Source: Pelagilacustribacter sp045567335
GTDB taxonomy: Bacteria; Pseudomonadota; Alphaproteobacteria; Pelagibacterales; Pelagibacteraceae
NCBI GenBank assembly: GCA_045567335.1
Contig: JBJLCZ010000003.1
Location: 1 to 64,000 of the forward strand
Direction of reading: 5' to 3'
Length of the DNA: 64,000 bases
In this document: in pieces, positions 27,231-35,354 of the stretch
Layout of the letters: each line of letters opens with the position of its first letter
Numbering within the stretch: the first letter of the stretch is position 1
Notes under the pieces: model-generated
What the model was told of the DNA's origin: nothing
The model's database searches: none
What the model saw: only the letters and a program-made list of their open reading frames with translations
Program-made: the position numbers and the translations under genes

Positions 27231-27581
27231 CTAGTATATAGTTGCTCCAAAAACTTTTACTTCTTCGCTTTCTATGCCTAATACAAGTCTTCCTAGAAAT
27301 TCTCCTGGTAGCGTTTGACTAGTTTGCTTATAAAGAATGGTTACAAATTGATCTCTTCTAAGACATCCAAATACTTCATATTTTTCTGATAGACTAGTTA
27401 AAAGCTTGTTGTTAGCCCACTGTTTTCCGAGTTCAACTTCATTTGCGCCGTAAAGCATCTGAGACGAAAAATCCTTAGTAAAACCACCATAGTCTTTAAT
27501 GTTTGATGATTTAACTAAATTGTCCCAAATTGGTTTGGCTATTGTTATTATTTCCTTATCGGTTTTATCAAGAAGCTTCAT
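27231..27581 (-). CDS. Hypothetical protein downstream of aprA
   Basis: The 116-residue cytosolic-looking protein is not recognised. It has an N-terminal helical part and a strand-rich end (EFLGRLVLGIESEEVKVFG), and two hydrophobic strands around CLRRDQFVTILY. It lies 10 bases after the aprA stop, so it is in the apr operon and may assist AprBA. It carries no obvious metal or cofactor motif beyond one Cys. Confidence 0.65.
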   Translation of the reverse strand: MKLLDKTDKEIITIAKPIWDNLVKSSNIKDYGGFTKDFSSQMLYGANEVELGKQWANNKLLTSLSEKYEVFGCLRRDQFVTILYKQTSQTLPGEFLGRLVLGIESEEVKVFGATIY

Positions 27582-27591
27582 TTAAACTAAT

Positions 27592-29451
27592 TTAAGAAGC
27601 TTTCTTTTCCTTCTTATCATCAACTATATGGTAAACAGGCACTTTCTCCATAGTAAATTTTTTTGTTTTAGGATCTCTTCTTGAAACGGTTAAGCAATGC
27701 CAGTTATCATCATCTAATTTTAAGTGGTCTCCTCTATAGTAATATCCTGGCCAACGAGTTTCTTCTCTAAACTTCGTATGTTCTGTAACACATTGAGAGG
27801 TAATAGTTCTATGTTTTAGTTCCCATGCTCTCATAAGTTGGTGATAATCCTCTGCACCAACATTTTCTAAATCTTCCTCTAGCCATTTTAATAATTCAAG
27901 ACCTCGATTTAGCATATTTTCATTGGTCATATAATTAGTGGCTATACCCCCGACATATTCATCCATAATTCTCTGAAGTCTTTGAAGTCCTTGAATAGGC
28001 GAAATATAACTTGGCGAGACAGTTCCACCTGTTATTTCGTTTCTTCCTACTGTGAAATTTTCTAAAGGTTTATAAATTACTTCTTTAAGATCTGTATATT
28101 GTTTTTCACTAACTTTAATTCCTTCTGCTTTATTATCTTCTATATATTTACAAGCTGCTTTAGCGGCCAAACGTCCTTCGGTGAATGAGCCTGAAGAAAA
28201 TTTGTGAGCACTTCCTCCTACTGTATCTCCTGCTCCAAATAAACCTTCAACTGTTAACATTCTGTTGTAACCCCAAAAGTATTCCGGTGGTGATAAATCT
28301 TCTGGTCCACTTACCCAAGCTCCTGAACAAGTAGCGTGCGAGCCCATTACATAAGGTTCAGAAGTTGTTAATTCTGGATTAGTATATTTTGGATCAATAT
28401 TTTGTGAAGCCCAAACAACTGCTTGTCCAACAGTCATTCCTAAAAAATTTTCCCAACCTACTGTTTCTAAATGAGGATCTTGAAATGCTTCTTTGGTAAC
28501 CATATGTATTGGTCCTCCTCCAGCTTGAACTTCTTGTATAAATGCGTGGTTACGTAAGCAAGTTGGTGTAGGGTGATGATCAATATATTCTCCCACTAAT
28601 TTTTTAGTATGATCGTACCATTTCTTTTCATAATTTTCCCCATTAGCATTTTGTGTATAAGTTTTTAAATGTAAAAAATACGCTCCAACCGGTCCATAGC
28701 CATCTTTAAATCTACATAAGACAATTCTATTTTCCATTTGAGTCATCTTTGCTCCAATAGCTATGGGTAAAGCATAAGCTGATCCATTGCTCCATGGGGC
28801 ATACCAAGTTCTTCCCATTCCTTCTCCTACTGCCCTAGGTTTAAATATATGCGACGCTCCACCAGCTGCTACAATAACTGTTTTAGCCTTAAACACGTGG
28901 TAATCACCAGTTCTCATATTAAATCCAACTGCACCGCCAATTCTGTTTTCTTTTTCGTCATCCATTAAAAGATGAGTGACCATTATTCTGTTATAAATTT
29001 TATCTGCAGATTTTTTAGCCGCTTCAGCAACTATTGGCTTATAACTTTCTCCATGGATCATTATTTGCCATTTACCTTCTCTTAAATATCTTCCCGTTTT
29101 TTCATTTTTCATCATTGGCAAACCCCATTCATCAAACATATGTACTGTGGAGTCTACATGGCGAGCCATGTCATAACCTAAATCTTCTCTAACCATTCCC
29201 ATTAAATCATTACGAGCATATCTAACATGGTCTTCAGGTTGATTTTCATTCCATTGCATTCCCATGTAACAATTGATTGCATAAAGACCTTGGGCTACTG
29301 CACCGCTTCGATCAATATTTGCCTTTTCAACACAAACTATTTTTAAATCTCTTCCCCAATGTCTAGCTTCAAAAGTTGCTCCAGTGCCAGCCATACCTCC
29401 GCCAATAATCAGAACATCGCTTTCTACCAAATGAGTTTTGATTTTAGCCAT
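27592..29451 (-). CDS. aprA: Adenylylsulfate (APS) reductase, alpha subunit
   Basis: FAD-containing catalytic subunit, 619 residues. The FAD motif is DVLIIGGGMAGTGATFEARHWG; later motifs include GVVSPSYI-like GTVSPSYISPIQG, SHATCSGAWVSGPEDL and LFGAGDTVGGSAHKFSSGSFTEGR. In the reverse direction AprBA oxidises sulfite with AMP to APS; in sulfate reducers it does the opposite. Here the surrounding sulfite-releasing enzymes and exporters favour sulfite oxidation, with AprM passing electrons to the membrane. It starts on the last base of the aprB stop. Confidence 0.95.
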   Translation of the reverse strand: MAKIKTHLVESDVLIIGGGMAGTGATFEARHWGRDLKIVCVEKANIDRSGAVAQGLYAINCYMGMQWNENQPEDHVRYARNDLMGMVREDLGYDMARHVDSTVHMFDEWGLPMMKNEKTGRYLREGKWQIMIHGESYKPIVAEAAKKSADKIYNRIMVTHLLMDDEKENRIGGAVGFNMRTGDYHVFKAKTVIVAAGGASHIFKPRAVGEGMGRTWYAPWSNGSAYALPIAIGAKMTQMENRIVLCRFKDGYGPVGAYFLHLKTYTQNANGENYEKKWYDHTKKLVGEYIDHHPTPTCLRNHAFIQEVQAGGGPIHMVTKEAFQDPHLETVGWENFLGMTVGQAVVWASQNIDPKYTNPELTTSEPYVMGSHATCSGAWVSGPEDLSPPEYFWGYNRMLTVEGLFGAGDTVGGSAHKFSSGSFTEGRLAAKAACKYIEDNKAEGIKVSEKQYTDLKEVIYKPLENFTVGRNEITGGTVSPSYISPIQGLQRLQRIMDEYVGGIATNYMTNENMLNRGLELLKWLEEDLENVGAEDYHQLMRAWELKHRTITSQCVTEHTKFREETRWPGYYYRGDHLKLDDDNWHCLTVSRRDPKTKKFTMEKVPVYHIVDDKKEKKAS

Positions 29452-29921
29452 TAGTAGTAAACACCTTTTTTAAATGTATCTTTACTTATGGTAGGAAGAT
29501 CTCCATCAATATTTAATCCATTTGGCTCAGTATAAAGTCTTTGAGAAGTAATTTCGCCTTGATTTGGTTTATCTTCTTCGGAGAGTTTAGGAATAAATTT
29601 TCCCCAAGGTTTAGTTGTTATCGGAGATACAAAGTTTTTTTCAGTTCCATTTCTAAATTTTATTCTCCAAGATATAGTTCCTTTTTCTTCTTCCCTTCTT
29701 ACCCTTACACTATGTCCCATAGGTGCAAAATCGGCATAACCTCTCACATCAATTGCATGATTTGGACAAGCCTTTACACATGAATAACACTCCCAACAAA
29801 AATTTGGTTCAATATTTTTAGCTCTTCTTATAGTTTCATCTATGTGCATAATATCTGATGGGCAAATGTCTACACAGTGCCCACAACCATCACAACGTGT
29901 CATATATACAAAAGTTGACAT
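29451..29921 (-). CDS. aprB: Adenylylsulfate (APS) reductase, beta subunit
   Basis: Ferredoxin-type subunit, 156 residues, carrying two [4Fe-4S] clusters. Cluster ligands are Cys10, 13, 16, 20 and Cys42, 45, 48, 52. The C-terminal half (RVRREEEKGTISWRIKFRNG onward) is the typical AprB extension that wraps AprA. It passes electrons from AprA's FAD to AprM. It overlaps aprA by one base. Confidence 0.95.
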   Translation of the reverse strand: MSTFVYMTRCDGCGHCVDICPSDIMHIDETIRRAKNIEPNFCWECYSCVKACPNHAIDVRGYADFAPMGHSVRVRREEEKGTISWRIKFRNGTEKNFVSPITTKPWGKFIPKLSEEDKPNQGEITSQRLYTEPNGLNIDGDLPTISKDTFKKGVYY

Positions 29922-29961
29922 AAATTATTTTTCTCCTCTATTTATATTTATCATAAATTTC

Positions 29962-30756
29962 CTAATAGTGCTTGGGTTGCTCTCTTTTTATGCCCAGCCC
30001 AAATTGCTCTGGTGCATCTGCTAGTGGTGGTAAATTATCTCTAGAACCATCAGCTTCTGCTAAATTTTTTTGTATTGCTGCACCTGGTTTATAAAACATA
30101 TGTGCAAATTTTGACCAATATACACCTCCAAATAAAATTAAATTAGAAACAATATATAAAATTAAAAATAAATAACTTAAGCCTATCATTCCTGAATATT
30201 GAGTATAAGACCAAGCTAAAGCAAACGTAGCACAAGCTAATAGCGCTAAAACAAATAAATCTGCTTTAATTATTCTGTACCATGGATGAGCTTCTGCTAA
30301 AACATCAACTCTTAAAAAAAACCAAAACCAATAACCTCCTAAACAAGTGATTATTGCTCCAACATGCCACATCGCTGTTATTGCTGAAGGTGTTGAAGAT
30401 CCAGCTGTCGGAAATGAAAAAATTAATAAAGCCGAGGTAACCCAAAAAATTATTGTGCCATACATACCTAGTACATGAGCAACTCTTCTTTTACCTCTAC
30501 CCAATTCAGCAGTAGTGGCTATGTCGTGCGCAACAGTTTTTAGAATAACTGAAGTTCGTTGAGCTGTAGAAAGTTGTATTTTTGCAGATTTTTTTGCTTT
30601 CTTAGCGTTATCAAAAAAATATTTAACATTTTTTTTATGAATAATATCTATCAAAGTACCTATAGCAACTAAGGCTATCATAGCTATTGCAAAACATTGC
30701 ATCGCTATTGGTGATATGATTTCCGCTAAAGCGGAAAATGGATTGTTGGTAATCAT
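29962..30756 (-). CDS. aprM: APS reductase membrane anchor AprM
   Basis: The 264-residue membrane protein has about six hydrophobic segments and several histidines in or near them (THVxx-like AHVLGMYGTIIFW, MWHVGAIITCLGGYW, AEAHPWYR), similar to b-type heme or quinone sites in NarI/HdrC-like proteins. AprM is the anchor found with aprBA in sulfur-oxidising bacteria such as SAR11. It is first in aprMBA; a sigma70-like promoter lies 28-56 bases upstream. It likely passes electrons to quinone. Confidence 0.88.
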   Translation of the reverse strand: MITNNPFSALAEIISPIAMQCFAIAMIALVAIGTLIDIIHKKNVKYFFDNAKKAKKSAKIQLSTAQRTSVILKTVAHDIATTAELGRGKRRVAHVLGMYGTIIFWVTSALLIFSFPTAGSSTPSAITAMWHVGAIITCLGGYWFWFFLRVDVLAEAHPWYRIIKADLFVLALLACATFALAWSYTQYSGMIGLSYLFLILYIVSNLILFGGVYWSKFAHMFYKPGAAIQKNLAEADGSRDNLPPLADAPEQFGLGIKREQPKHY

Positions 30757-30783
30757 TTATTGTTTCCCCTTGAATCTGATAAA

Positions 30784-30812
30784 TTTATATATTTAGAGAA
30801 TACGTAGGTCAA
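30784..30812 (-). promoter_or_regulatory. Sigma70-like promoter of the aprMBA operon
   Basis: On the minus strand TTGACC (30812-30807) is followed after 17 bases by TATAAA (30789-30784). That is five of six matches at both boxes with ideal spacing. It lies about 28 bases before the aprM start. Confidence 0.7.
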
Positions 30813-30822
30813 GCATATGTAT

Positions 30823-30837
30823 TGATAAGGATTATCA
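30823..30837. promoter_or_regulatory. Fur-box-like palindrome upstream of the apr promoter
   Basis: TGATAA-GGA-TTATCA is a perfect 6-3-6 palindrome. It matches the classical Fur 7-1-7 core TGATAATNATTATCA at all but one fixed position. It lies 10 bases upstream of the -35 box of the apr promoter. An iron-responsive Fur/Irr-type regulator could bind here, but alphaproteobacterial Fur proteins vary in target. Confidence 0.5.
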
Positions 30838-30875
30838 GGTAGAAATTTAATTCACTTTTAAGTAGAAAAAAGGTT

Positions 30876-31253
30876 TTACAGTTTTCCTTCTTTTCTCATT
30901 TGTTCTCTTATTTTTGTTGCTGAAATCTGCTGAGTTTTTTCATCAAGTACTATTTCTTCAATTTTATATCCAACACCTCTGCCGTAGCAAATATTGGTTA
31001 TATTTGGCACCAAAGAAACTTTAATTCTATTTTTGTATTCTTTTAAAGCTTCTAAAATATTTTTTTTCACAGTTTCAAAATCAAAAGGATTGTCATCAAC
31101 TCCTTTTACATCACGAACCATTATATTTACTTGGCCTGTTTTTTTTATTATTTCTTCAAAAAGCTTTTGGTGTCCTTGGTGCCAAGGTTGCCAACGACCA
31201 AGCATTTGGGCAGTTGGGATTTTATTGTCCCAAACATGGTTATCATTTTTCAT
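30876..31253 (-). CDS. Small HxGH nucleotidyltransferase, unassigned
   Basis: The 125-residue protein has the adenylyl/cytidylyltransferase signature: GRWQPWHQGHQKLF near residue 19 (HxGH) and ISATKIREQMRKEGKL at the C-terminus (ISxTxxR). It is far shorter than ATP sulfurylase and has no PUA-like domain. It lies 7 bases after the CADD-like gene and before the apr promoter, so it is cotranscribed with CADD rather than certainly with apr. NMNAT-like or pterin/sulfur-related chemistry are all possible. A replacement for Sat with APS as substrate is only a hypothesis. Confidence 0.75.
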   Translation of the reverse strand: MKNDNHVWDNKIPTAQMLGRWQPWHQGHQKLFEEIIKKTGQVNIMVRDVKGVDDNPFDFETVKKNILEALKEYKNRIKVSLVPNITNICYGRGVGYKIEEIVLDEKTQQISATKIREQMRKEGKL

Positions 31254-31260
31254 TAATGCT

Positions 31261-31929
31261 TTATGCAGCTACTTGAAGCTTATGTTTAGAGGTCATTCCA
31301 CTTAAAAAATTCCAAAGATATCTTGCAGTAAGCAAAGAGGCTTTTTCAGCTTTTTTTTGTTCTCCGGCAGATAAGCTATCTAATAATTTTTCGCACTCAG
31401 CTCTGTGAATTACATCAGCTGATTTATGAGCTTCAAAAAATTCTAAACCTTCTTTTGAACTTACACCATAAAATTTTTTAAGACCTTGAATTTTAGTCTC
31501 AGCTATTTCTGGAATTTGTCTTTCATAAGTATATAAAGAAGCTAATCCCTCTGCATATGAAGATCTTGCTTGAGCGAAAAAATTATCTATCATATCTTGG
31601 GTAAACCAATCAGCTTTTATATTATCAATTTTATTTTTGTCCGCTCCCATAGCCGCAGCAAAGTTCTTCCATAACTTAGGGTGATCTCCATTTGTATTTT
31701 CTTCATCTTGTAAATTTTCTAAGAGAATTTTTCTTTTTTCAATGTCATCACATATAGAGTGTGTTGCACTTATATATCTAGGAAATGCTTTTACGTGCTG
31801 ATAGTATTGCTCAGCATAATCTTTAATAATTTCTCTAGTTAATTTTCCTTCATTCCAAAAAACTTGATAGAATGGATGTGTTAATAAATGATATCTGTCT
31901 AATTTATTGTTTAACTCTTTTGAAAACAT
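31261..31929 (-). CDS. CADD-family protein, candidate self-sacrificing pABA synthase
   Basis: Heme-oxygenase-like dimetal fold of 222 residues, matching Chlamydia CADD rather than PqqC in key residues. Comparison from memory puts the metal ligands at Glu76, His83, Glu136, His168, Asp172 and His175. The donor tyrosine would be Tyr21 (HPFYQ) and the key lysine Lys146 (AETKIQGLKKFYG). CADD cleaves its own tyrosine side chain to make p-aminobenzoate for folate. PqqC and TenA share the fold and are the alternatives. Annotation as a PQQ synthesis protein is common in this family but less likely here. Confidence 0.82.
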   Translation of the reverse strand: MFSKELNNKLDRYHLLTHPFYQVFWNEGKLTREIIKDYAEQYYQHVKAFPRYISATHSICDDIEKRKILLENLQDEENTNGDHPKLWKNFAAAMGADKNKIDNIKADWFTQDMIDNFFAQARSSYAEGLASLYTYERQIPEIAETKIQGLKKFYGVSSKEGLEFFEAHKSADVIHRAECEKLLDSLSAGEQKKAEKASLLTARYLWNFLSGMTSKHKLQVAA

Positions 31930-32068
31930 TGTATCTCCTTGTTAAATAAATCTTATAAATACTTAATAAAAAAATCAAATGATTTTTTGTCCACAATTAT
32001 AATATTAAAAACTTTAATGTTCTCCTTTTGATTCACCTTTGATTCACTTAAGGACTCTAAATACAACC

Positions 32069-33289
32069 CTAGGATGTTTGAAGTCTGACTATTGGTTTTT
32101 CATCTATGGGAAGATGTACCAGCGTAGCAAATATAGATAGTGCTATTGCAATATACCAAGCATAATCATATGACCCGTATAAGTCAAAAAAATATCCCCC
32201 TAGGAGTGCCCCTGCAAAAGAACCAAATTGATGACTTAAGAAAACAATTCCAAATAAGGTACTTAAGTATCTGGTACCAAAAATTTGAGCTACTATCCCA
32301 TTGGTCGGTGGAACAGTTGATAGCCACAAAACTCCAAAAGTTATTCCAAAAAATATAGAGGTATATAAAGATGGAGGTAAAAAAATAAAAATACAAATAA
32401 CAACTGCCCTAGCGAAGTATAGGATGCTTAACAATATCTTTTTACTATATTTCGTACCGAGATATCCCATGCCTAAGGTTCCAACTATATTAAATAAACC
32501 AATTAAAGCTAAAATAATTGTTGCTGACCAACCGCCAAGTCCTCGGTCTTGCATATATCCCGGTATATGAGTAGCTACTAGAGTTATTTGAAATCCACAA
32601 ACGAAAAAGCCTGCAACTAATAAATTATATCCCTTATGTGAAAAAGCTTCTTTTAATGCTGGAACAAAAGCTTGATTTTGGTTTTGATTAGAAATCTTCG
32701 GATCATTGTTTTTCTTAGGTAGAAGAAATATAGATGCTATCAAACCAAATAATATAAAATACATAAAATATTTTAAAGTATTTTCCCATCCAAATGCACC
32801 AAGACTATACTTTGTAAACAGTGGGGAAATAAAATATCCAACAGATGCCGCGGCTGTAACAAGACCAGTTGCCATAGATCTTGATTCATTAGGAAAATGT
32901 TTTCCTACTTCTGAAACAGGAACACTCATTGCTGTTGCCCCTAAAGCAGTACCTACAAGAACACCTAAACTTATCTGAAAAAATATTCCAGTATTTGGTC
33001 CAGAATAAAGCATATAAATTCCCAAGCCAAAAATTATAAAACCTAAAAAAACTGCTTTATTACCTCCGTATTTATCTGCAATAATTCCAAATAAAGGAGC
33101 AAAAATTCCCCAAAACAACATCTGGATACCAATCGCTAAACCAAATTCTGTTCTAGTACAGTTTAAATCTTGCTCGAACGCACTAAAAAATAATCCAAAT
33201 GTTTGTCTTAATCCCATGGAAACTAAAATTACAGCACAAGCAGAGAGTAAAGTAATTAAAGCTAAATTATTTGGAATAAATTTTTTCAT
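32069..33289 (-). CDS. MFS transporter (OFA/MCT-like)
   Basis: A 12-segment major facilitator of 406 residues. MGLRQTFGLFFSAFEQDLNCTRTEFGLAIG at the N-terminus, the first-loop motif GIIADKYGGNKAVFLG and TVPPTNGIVAQIFGTRYLSTLFG in the second half point to the monocarboxylate/oxalate-formate type branch. Its start overlaps the stop of a MetC-like PLP enzyme by one base, so they are cotranscribed. The substrate may be a small carboxylate or an amino acid breakdown product. It is not identifiable further. Confidence 0.88.
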   Translation of the reverse strand: MKKFIPNNLALITLLSACAVILVSMGLRQTFGLFFSAFEQDLNCTRTEFGLAIGIQMLFWGIFAPLFGIIADKYGGNKAVFLGFIIFGLGIYMLYSGPNTGIFFQISLGVLVGTALGATAMSVPVSEVGKHFPNESRSMATGLVTAAASVGYFISPLFTKYSLGAFGWENTLKYFMYFILFGLIASIFLLPKKNNDPKISNQNQNQAFVPALKEAFSHKGYNLLVAGFFVCGFQITLVATHIPGYMQDRGLGGWSATIILALIGLFNIVGTLGMGYLGTKYSKKILLSILYFARAVVICIFIFLPPSLYTSIFFGITFGVLWLSTVPPTNGIVAQIFGTRYLSTLFGIVFLSHQFGSFAGALLGGYFFDLYGSYDYAWYIAIALSIFATLVHLPIDEKPIVRLQTS

Positions 33290-34479
33290 TATTTAATATA
33301 ATTTAAAGAATTTTTAATATCATTAATCAAATCTTTTGGATCTTCTAAACCTATATGAAGTCTTACAATATGTTCGTCTTTATTAAATCTGTGATATTGC
33401 CGACCCTTAGTATATTCAGTTTCTTTTCTTAATTCTTGTAAAATTGCTAAGCTTTCAAATCCACCCCAACTGTAGCCAATTCCAAATAATCTAAGTGAAT
33501 TTACAAATTTATTTACAGATGACTTATTTTTGCTTTTAATTACAATAGACAACAAACCTGATGCACCTGAATAATATTTTTTCCAAAGTTTATAATTTTT
33601 AGATGAAGGTTTGTGTGGATACAAAATTTCTTTAATTTTTTTTTGTTTTTTTAAGAAATTAATAACAATTTTCGTATTTTCATAATGTGCCTTTAATCGA
33701 ACATCAAGAGTCCTTAAACCTCTAATTATTAAATAGGCTTCATCAGCAGACATTCTGTAGCCTGATAATTTATAAAAAAACATTATTTTTTTAAAAACTT
33801 TTTTATTTACTGCTAGAGTTCCGCCCATAGCATCAGAATGTCCGGAAAAGTATTTTGTTGCAGATGAAAAAGATATATCAAAACCAATTTTCAGAGGCTT
33901 TAAATATAAGGGAGTTCCCCAAGTGTTGTCTAAAAGAGTTATAATATTTTTACTTTTAGCCAATTTTACGATCTTAGAAAGATCTTGAAATTCAAAAGTA
34001 TTACTTCCAGGATTTTCAACTAGTATCATTTTTGTTTTATCAGTAACTTTATTTTTTAAATCTTCAAATTTTTCTGGGTTATAAAATTTGGCATCAATAT
34101 CAAATTCTTTTAAAAGATCTTCTGAAATTTCTCTAGTAGGTCCATAAACATTATCTGAAACTAAAATCTCATCTCCTGGTCTACATAAACTCATTAAAGC
34201 TAATGATAAACCTCCAAATCCAGTTCCAGTTAAAAAAACATGATAAGCTTGTTCAAGTTCTTTAATTATATTTTCTAACTCAATAGTTGTTGAGCTTCCA
34301 TATCGACCATAAGTATAATGAGTAATATTTTTGTGTGATTTAATTTTTTTTTCGTGATTTATCATTTCCTGCATTGAATTAAAAAGTATTGTTGATGCTC
34401 TTATTACTGGAGGATTGGCAGATCTATTTGTATTATCTTTAGTTGGATGTTTTAAAAATGTGCTTGTAGACTTTTTCAT
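33289..34479 (-). CDS. metC: Cys/Met-metabolism PLP enzyme, cystathionine beta-lyase-like
   Basis: Fold type I PLP enzyme, 396 residues. The PLP lysine lies in SFSSATKYFSGHSDAMGG, preceded by the aspartate segment TLLDNTWGTPLYLKPL. YTYGRYGSSTTIELE, TGTGFGGLSLALMSL and DEILVSDNVYGPTR are typical of the MetC branch. Such enzymes release homocysteine, pyruvate and ammonia from cystathionine, and some act on other beta-thio substrates. Cotranscribed with the MFS gene that follows. Confidence 0.85.
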   Translation of the reverse strand: MKKSTSTFLKHPTKDNTNRSANPPVIRASTILFNSMQEMINHEKKIKSHKNITHYTYGRYGSSTTIELENIIKELEQAYHVFLTGTGFGGLSLALMSLCRPGDEILVSDNVYGPTREISEDLLKEFDIDAKFYNPEKFEDLKNKVTDKTKMILVENPGSNTFEFQDLSKIVKLAKSKNIITLLDNTWGTPLYLKPLKIGFDISFSSATKYFSGHSDAMGGTLAVNKKVFKKIMFFYKLSGYRMSADEAYLIIRGLRTLDVRLKAHYENTKIVINFLKKQKKIKEILYPHKPSSKNYKLWKKYYSGASGLLSIVIKSKNKSSVNKFVNSLRLFGIGYSWGGFESLAILQELRKETEYTKGRQYHRFNKDEHIVRLHIGLEDPKDLINDIKNSLNYIK

Positions 34480-34545
34480 AAAATAAGTATAATTGGACTT
34501 TATATAATTATAGAGTAATTAAAATACAAAAAAGGAGGCAGAAAT

Positions 34546-34629
34546 ATGGGTTACCCAAAGAAGCATAGAGGTAGAAGAAAAATAGGCTCAAAAAAAAGAA
34601 GAGCAAGAAAAAGAAATAAAAGAAAATAA
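34546..34629 (+). CDS. Very basic 27-residue protein, ribosomal-protein-like
   Basis: The complete 27-residue frame starts MGYPKKHRGRRKIGSKK and is made almost only of Lys, Arg and Gly, like small ribosomal proteins (THX type) or the bacterial AURKAIP1/COX24 (mS38) group. The Shine-Dalgarno AAGGAGG ends 8 bases before the ATG, stronger than at any neighbour. A TATAAT at 34503-34508 gives a possible promoter -10. It is too short for usual ORF finders. Identity is not certain; a ribosome-bound role is an inference from composition. Confidence 0.75.
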   Translation: MGYPKKHRGRRKIGSKKRRARKRNKRK

Positions 34630-34644
34630 TCAAATATTTTAAAA

Positions 34645-35352
34645 ATGGTAGAAATTGCTCCGATTCGAAAGATAAGTTTGTGGATATTTTTTCTTCCCTT
34701 GATGGGAATTAACTTATGTCTTTTTATTTCTATCAATTTTCACTTACTAGAAAATACAATTTTTGTAGTTGATCAAATTGGAAGGTCAAAATTTTCTATC
34801 CCTTATATTGACGGAAGTCTTTCAATTAGCAGAGCTTCAAGAACTTTTCCGGCCTATTTAATTTTTAAACCAACAATGTTGATTACTTCTTTGCTCCTTT
34901 ATTTTTATTGGAAAAATAATAACACTTTAATAAATGGATTTAATAGTACAAATAAAAACTATAAATTCAAAATTTTTGGCATTCTTTCTGCAGTTTTTCT
35001 TGCCTTGCACTCAATATTATTAGGCGTCGAATTTGATATAAAATTTTTTAAGCTACTTAGAAGAATTGTTCTACTAAGTTTTATAATTTTTGAAATAGTC
35101 AGTCAAAGTTTGTTGGTATTTGAATTATATAAATTAAAGCTTAAAATCAAAAAAATAATTAACCCCTTTATTTTAAAAATTAAAATATGTCTTGTTTTTA
35201 TTCTTTCATCTGTTGCAGTCTTGAGTCTTCCAATGTTAGTAACAAAAGGTAACGTACATTTTAAACATGCTTTAGAATGGAATTATTTTTTAGGAGTAAT
35301 AGCTTTTTATTTATTAACTTATTTATTTTGGAAAAAAAAACAAACCACATAA
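34645..35352 (+). CDS. Multi-span membrane protein, Frag1/DRAM/Sfk1-like (tentative)
   Basis: The 235-residue membrane protein has about six hydrophobic segments. The order resembles Frag1/DRAM/Sfk1: an extracytoplasmic loop with PYIDGSLSISRASRTFPAYLIFKP, then LHSILLGVEF and a late ALEWNYFLGVIAFY. The family match is by eye only. It begins 15 bases after the small basic gene and may be read from the same promoter. No function is claimed. Confidence 0.6.
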   Translation: MVEIAPIRKISLWIFFLPLMGINLCLFISINFHLLENTIFVVDQIGRSKFSIPYIDGSLSISRASRTFPAYLIFKPTMLITSLLLYFYWKNNNTLINGFNSTNKNYKFKIFGILSAVFLALHSILLGVEFDIKFFKLLRRIVLLSFIIFEIVSQSLLVFELYKLKLKIKKIINPFILKIKICLVFILSSVAVLSLPMLVTKGNVHFKHALEWNYFLGVIAFYLLTYLFWKKKQTT

Positions 35353-35354
35353 AC

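Noticed and set aside
31953..32036. 27-codon minus-strand frame starting at a GTG upstream of the CADD-like gene, next to a TTTGATTCAC direct repeat
   Set aside because: GTG start, no clear ribosome site at the right distance and no recognisable motif; it could just be leader sequence.
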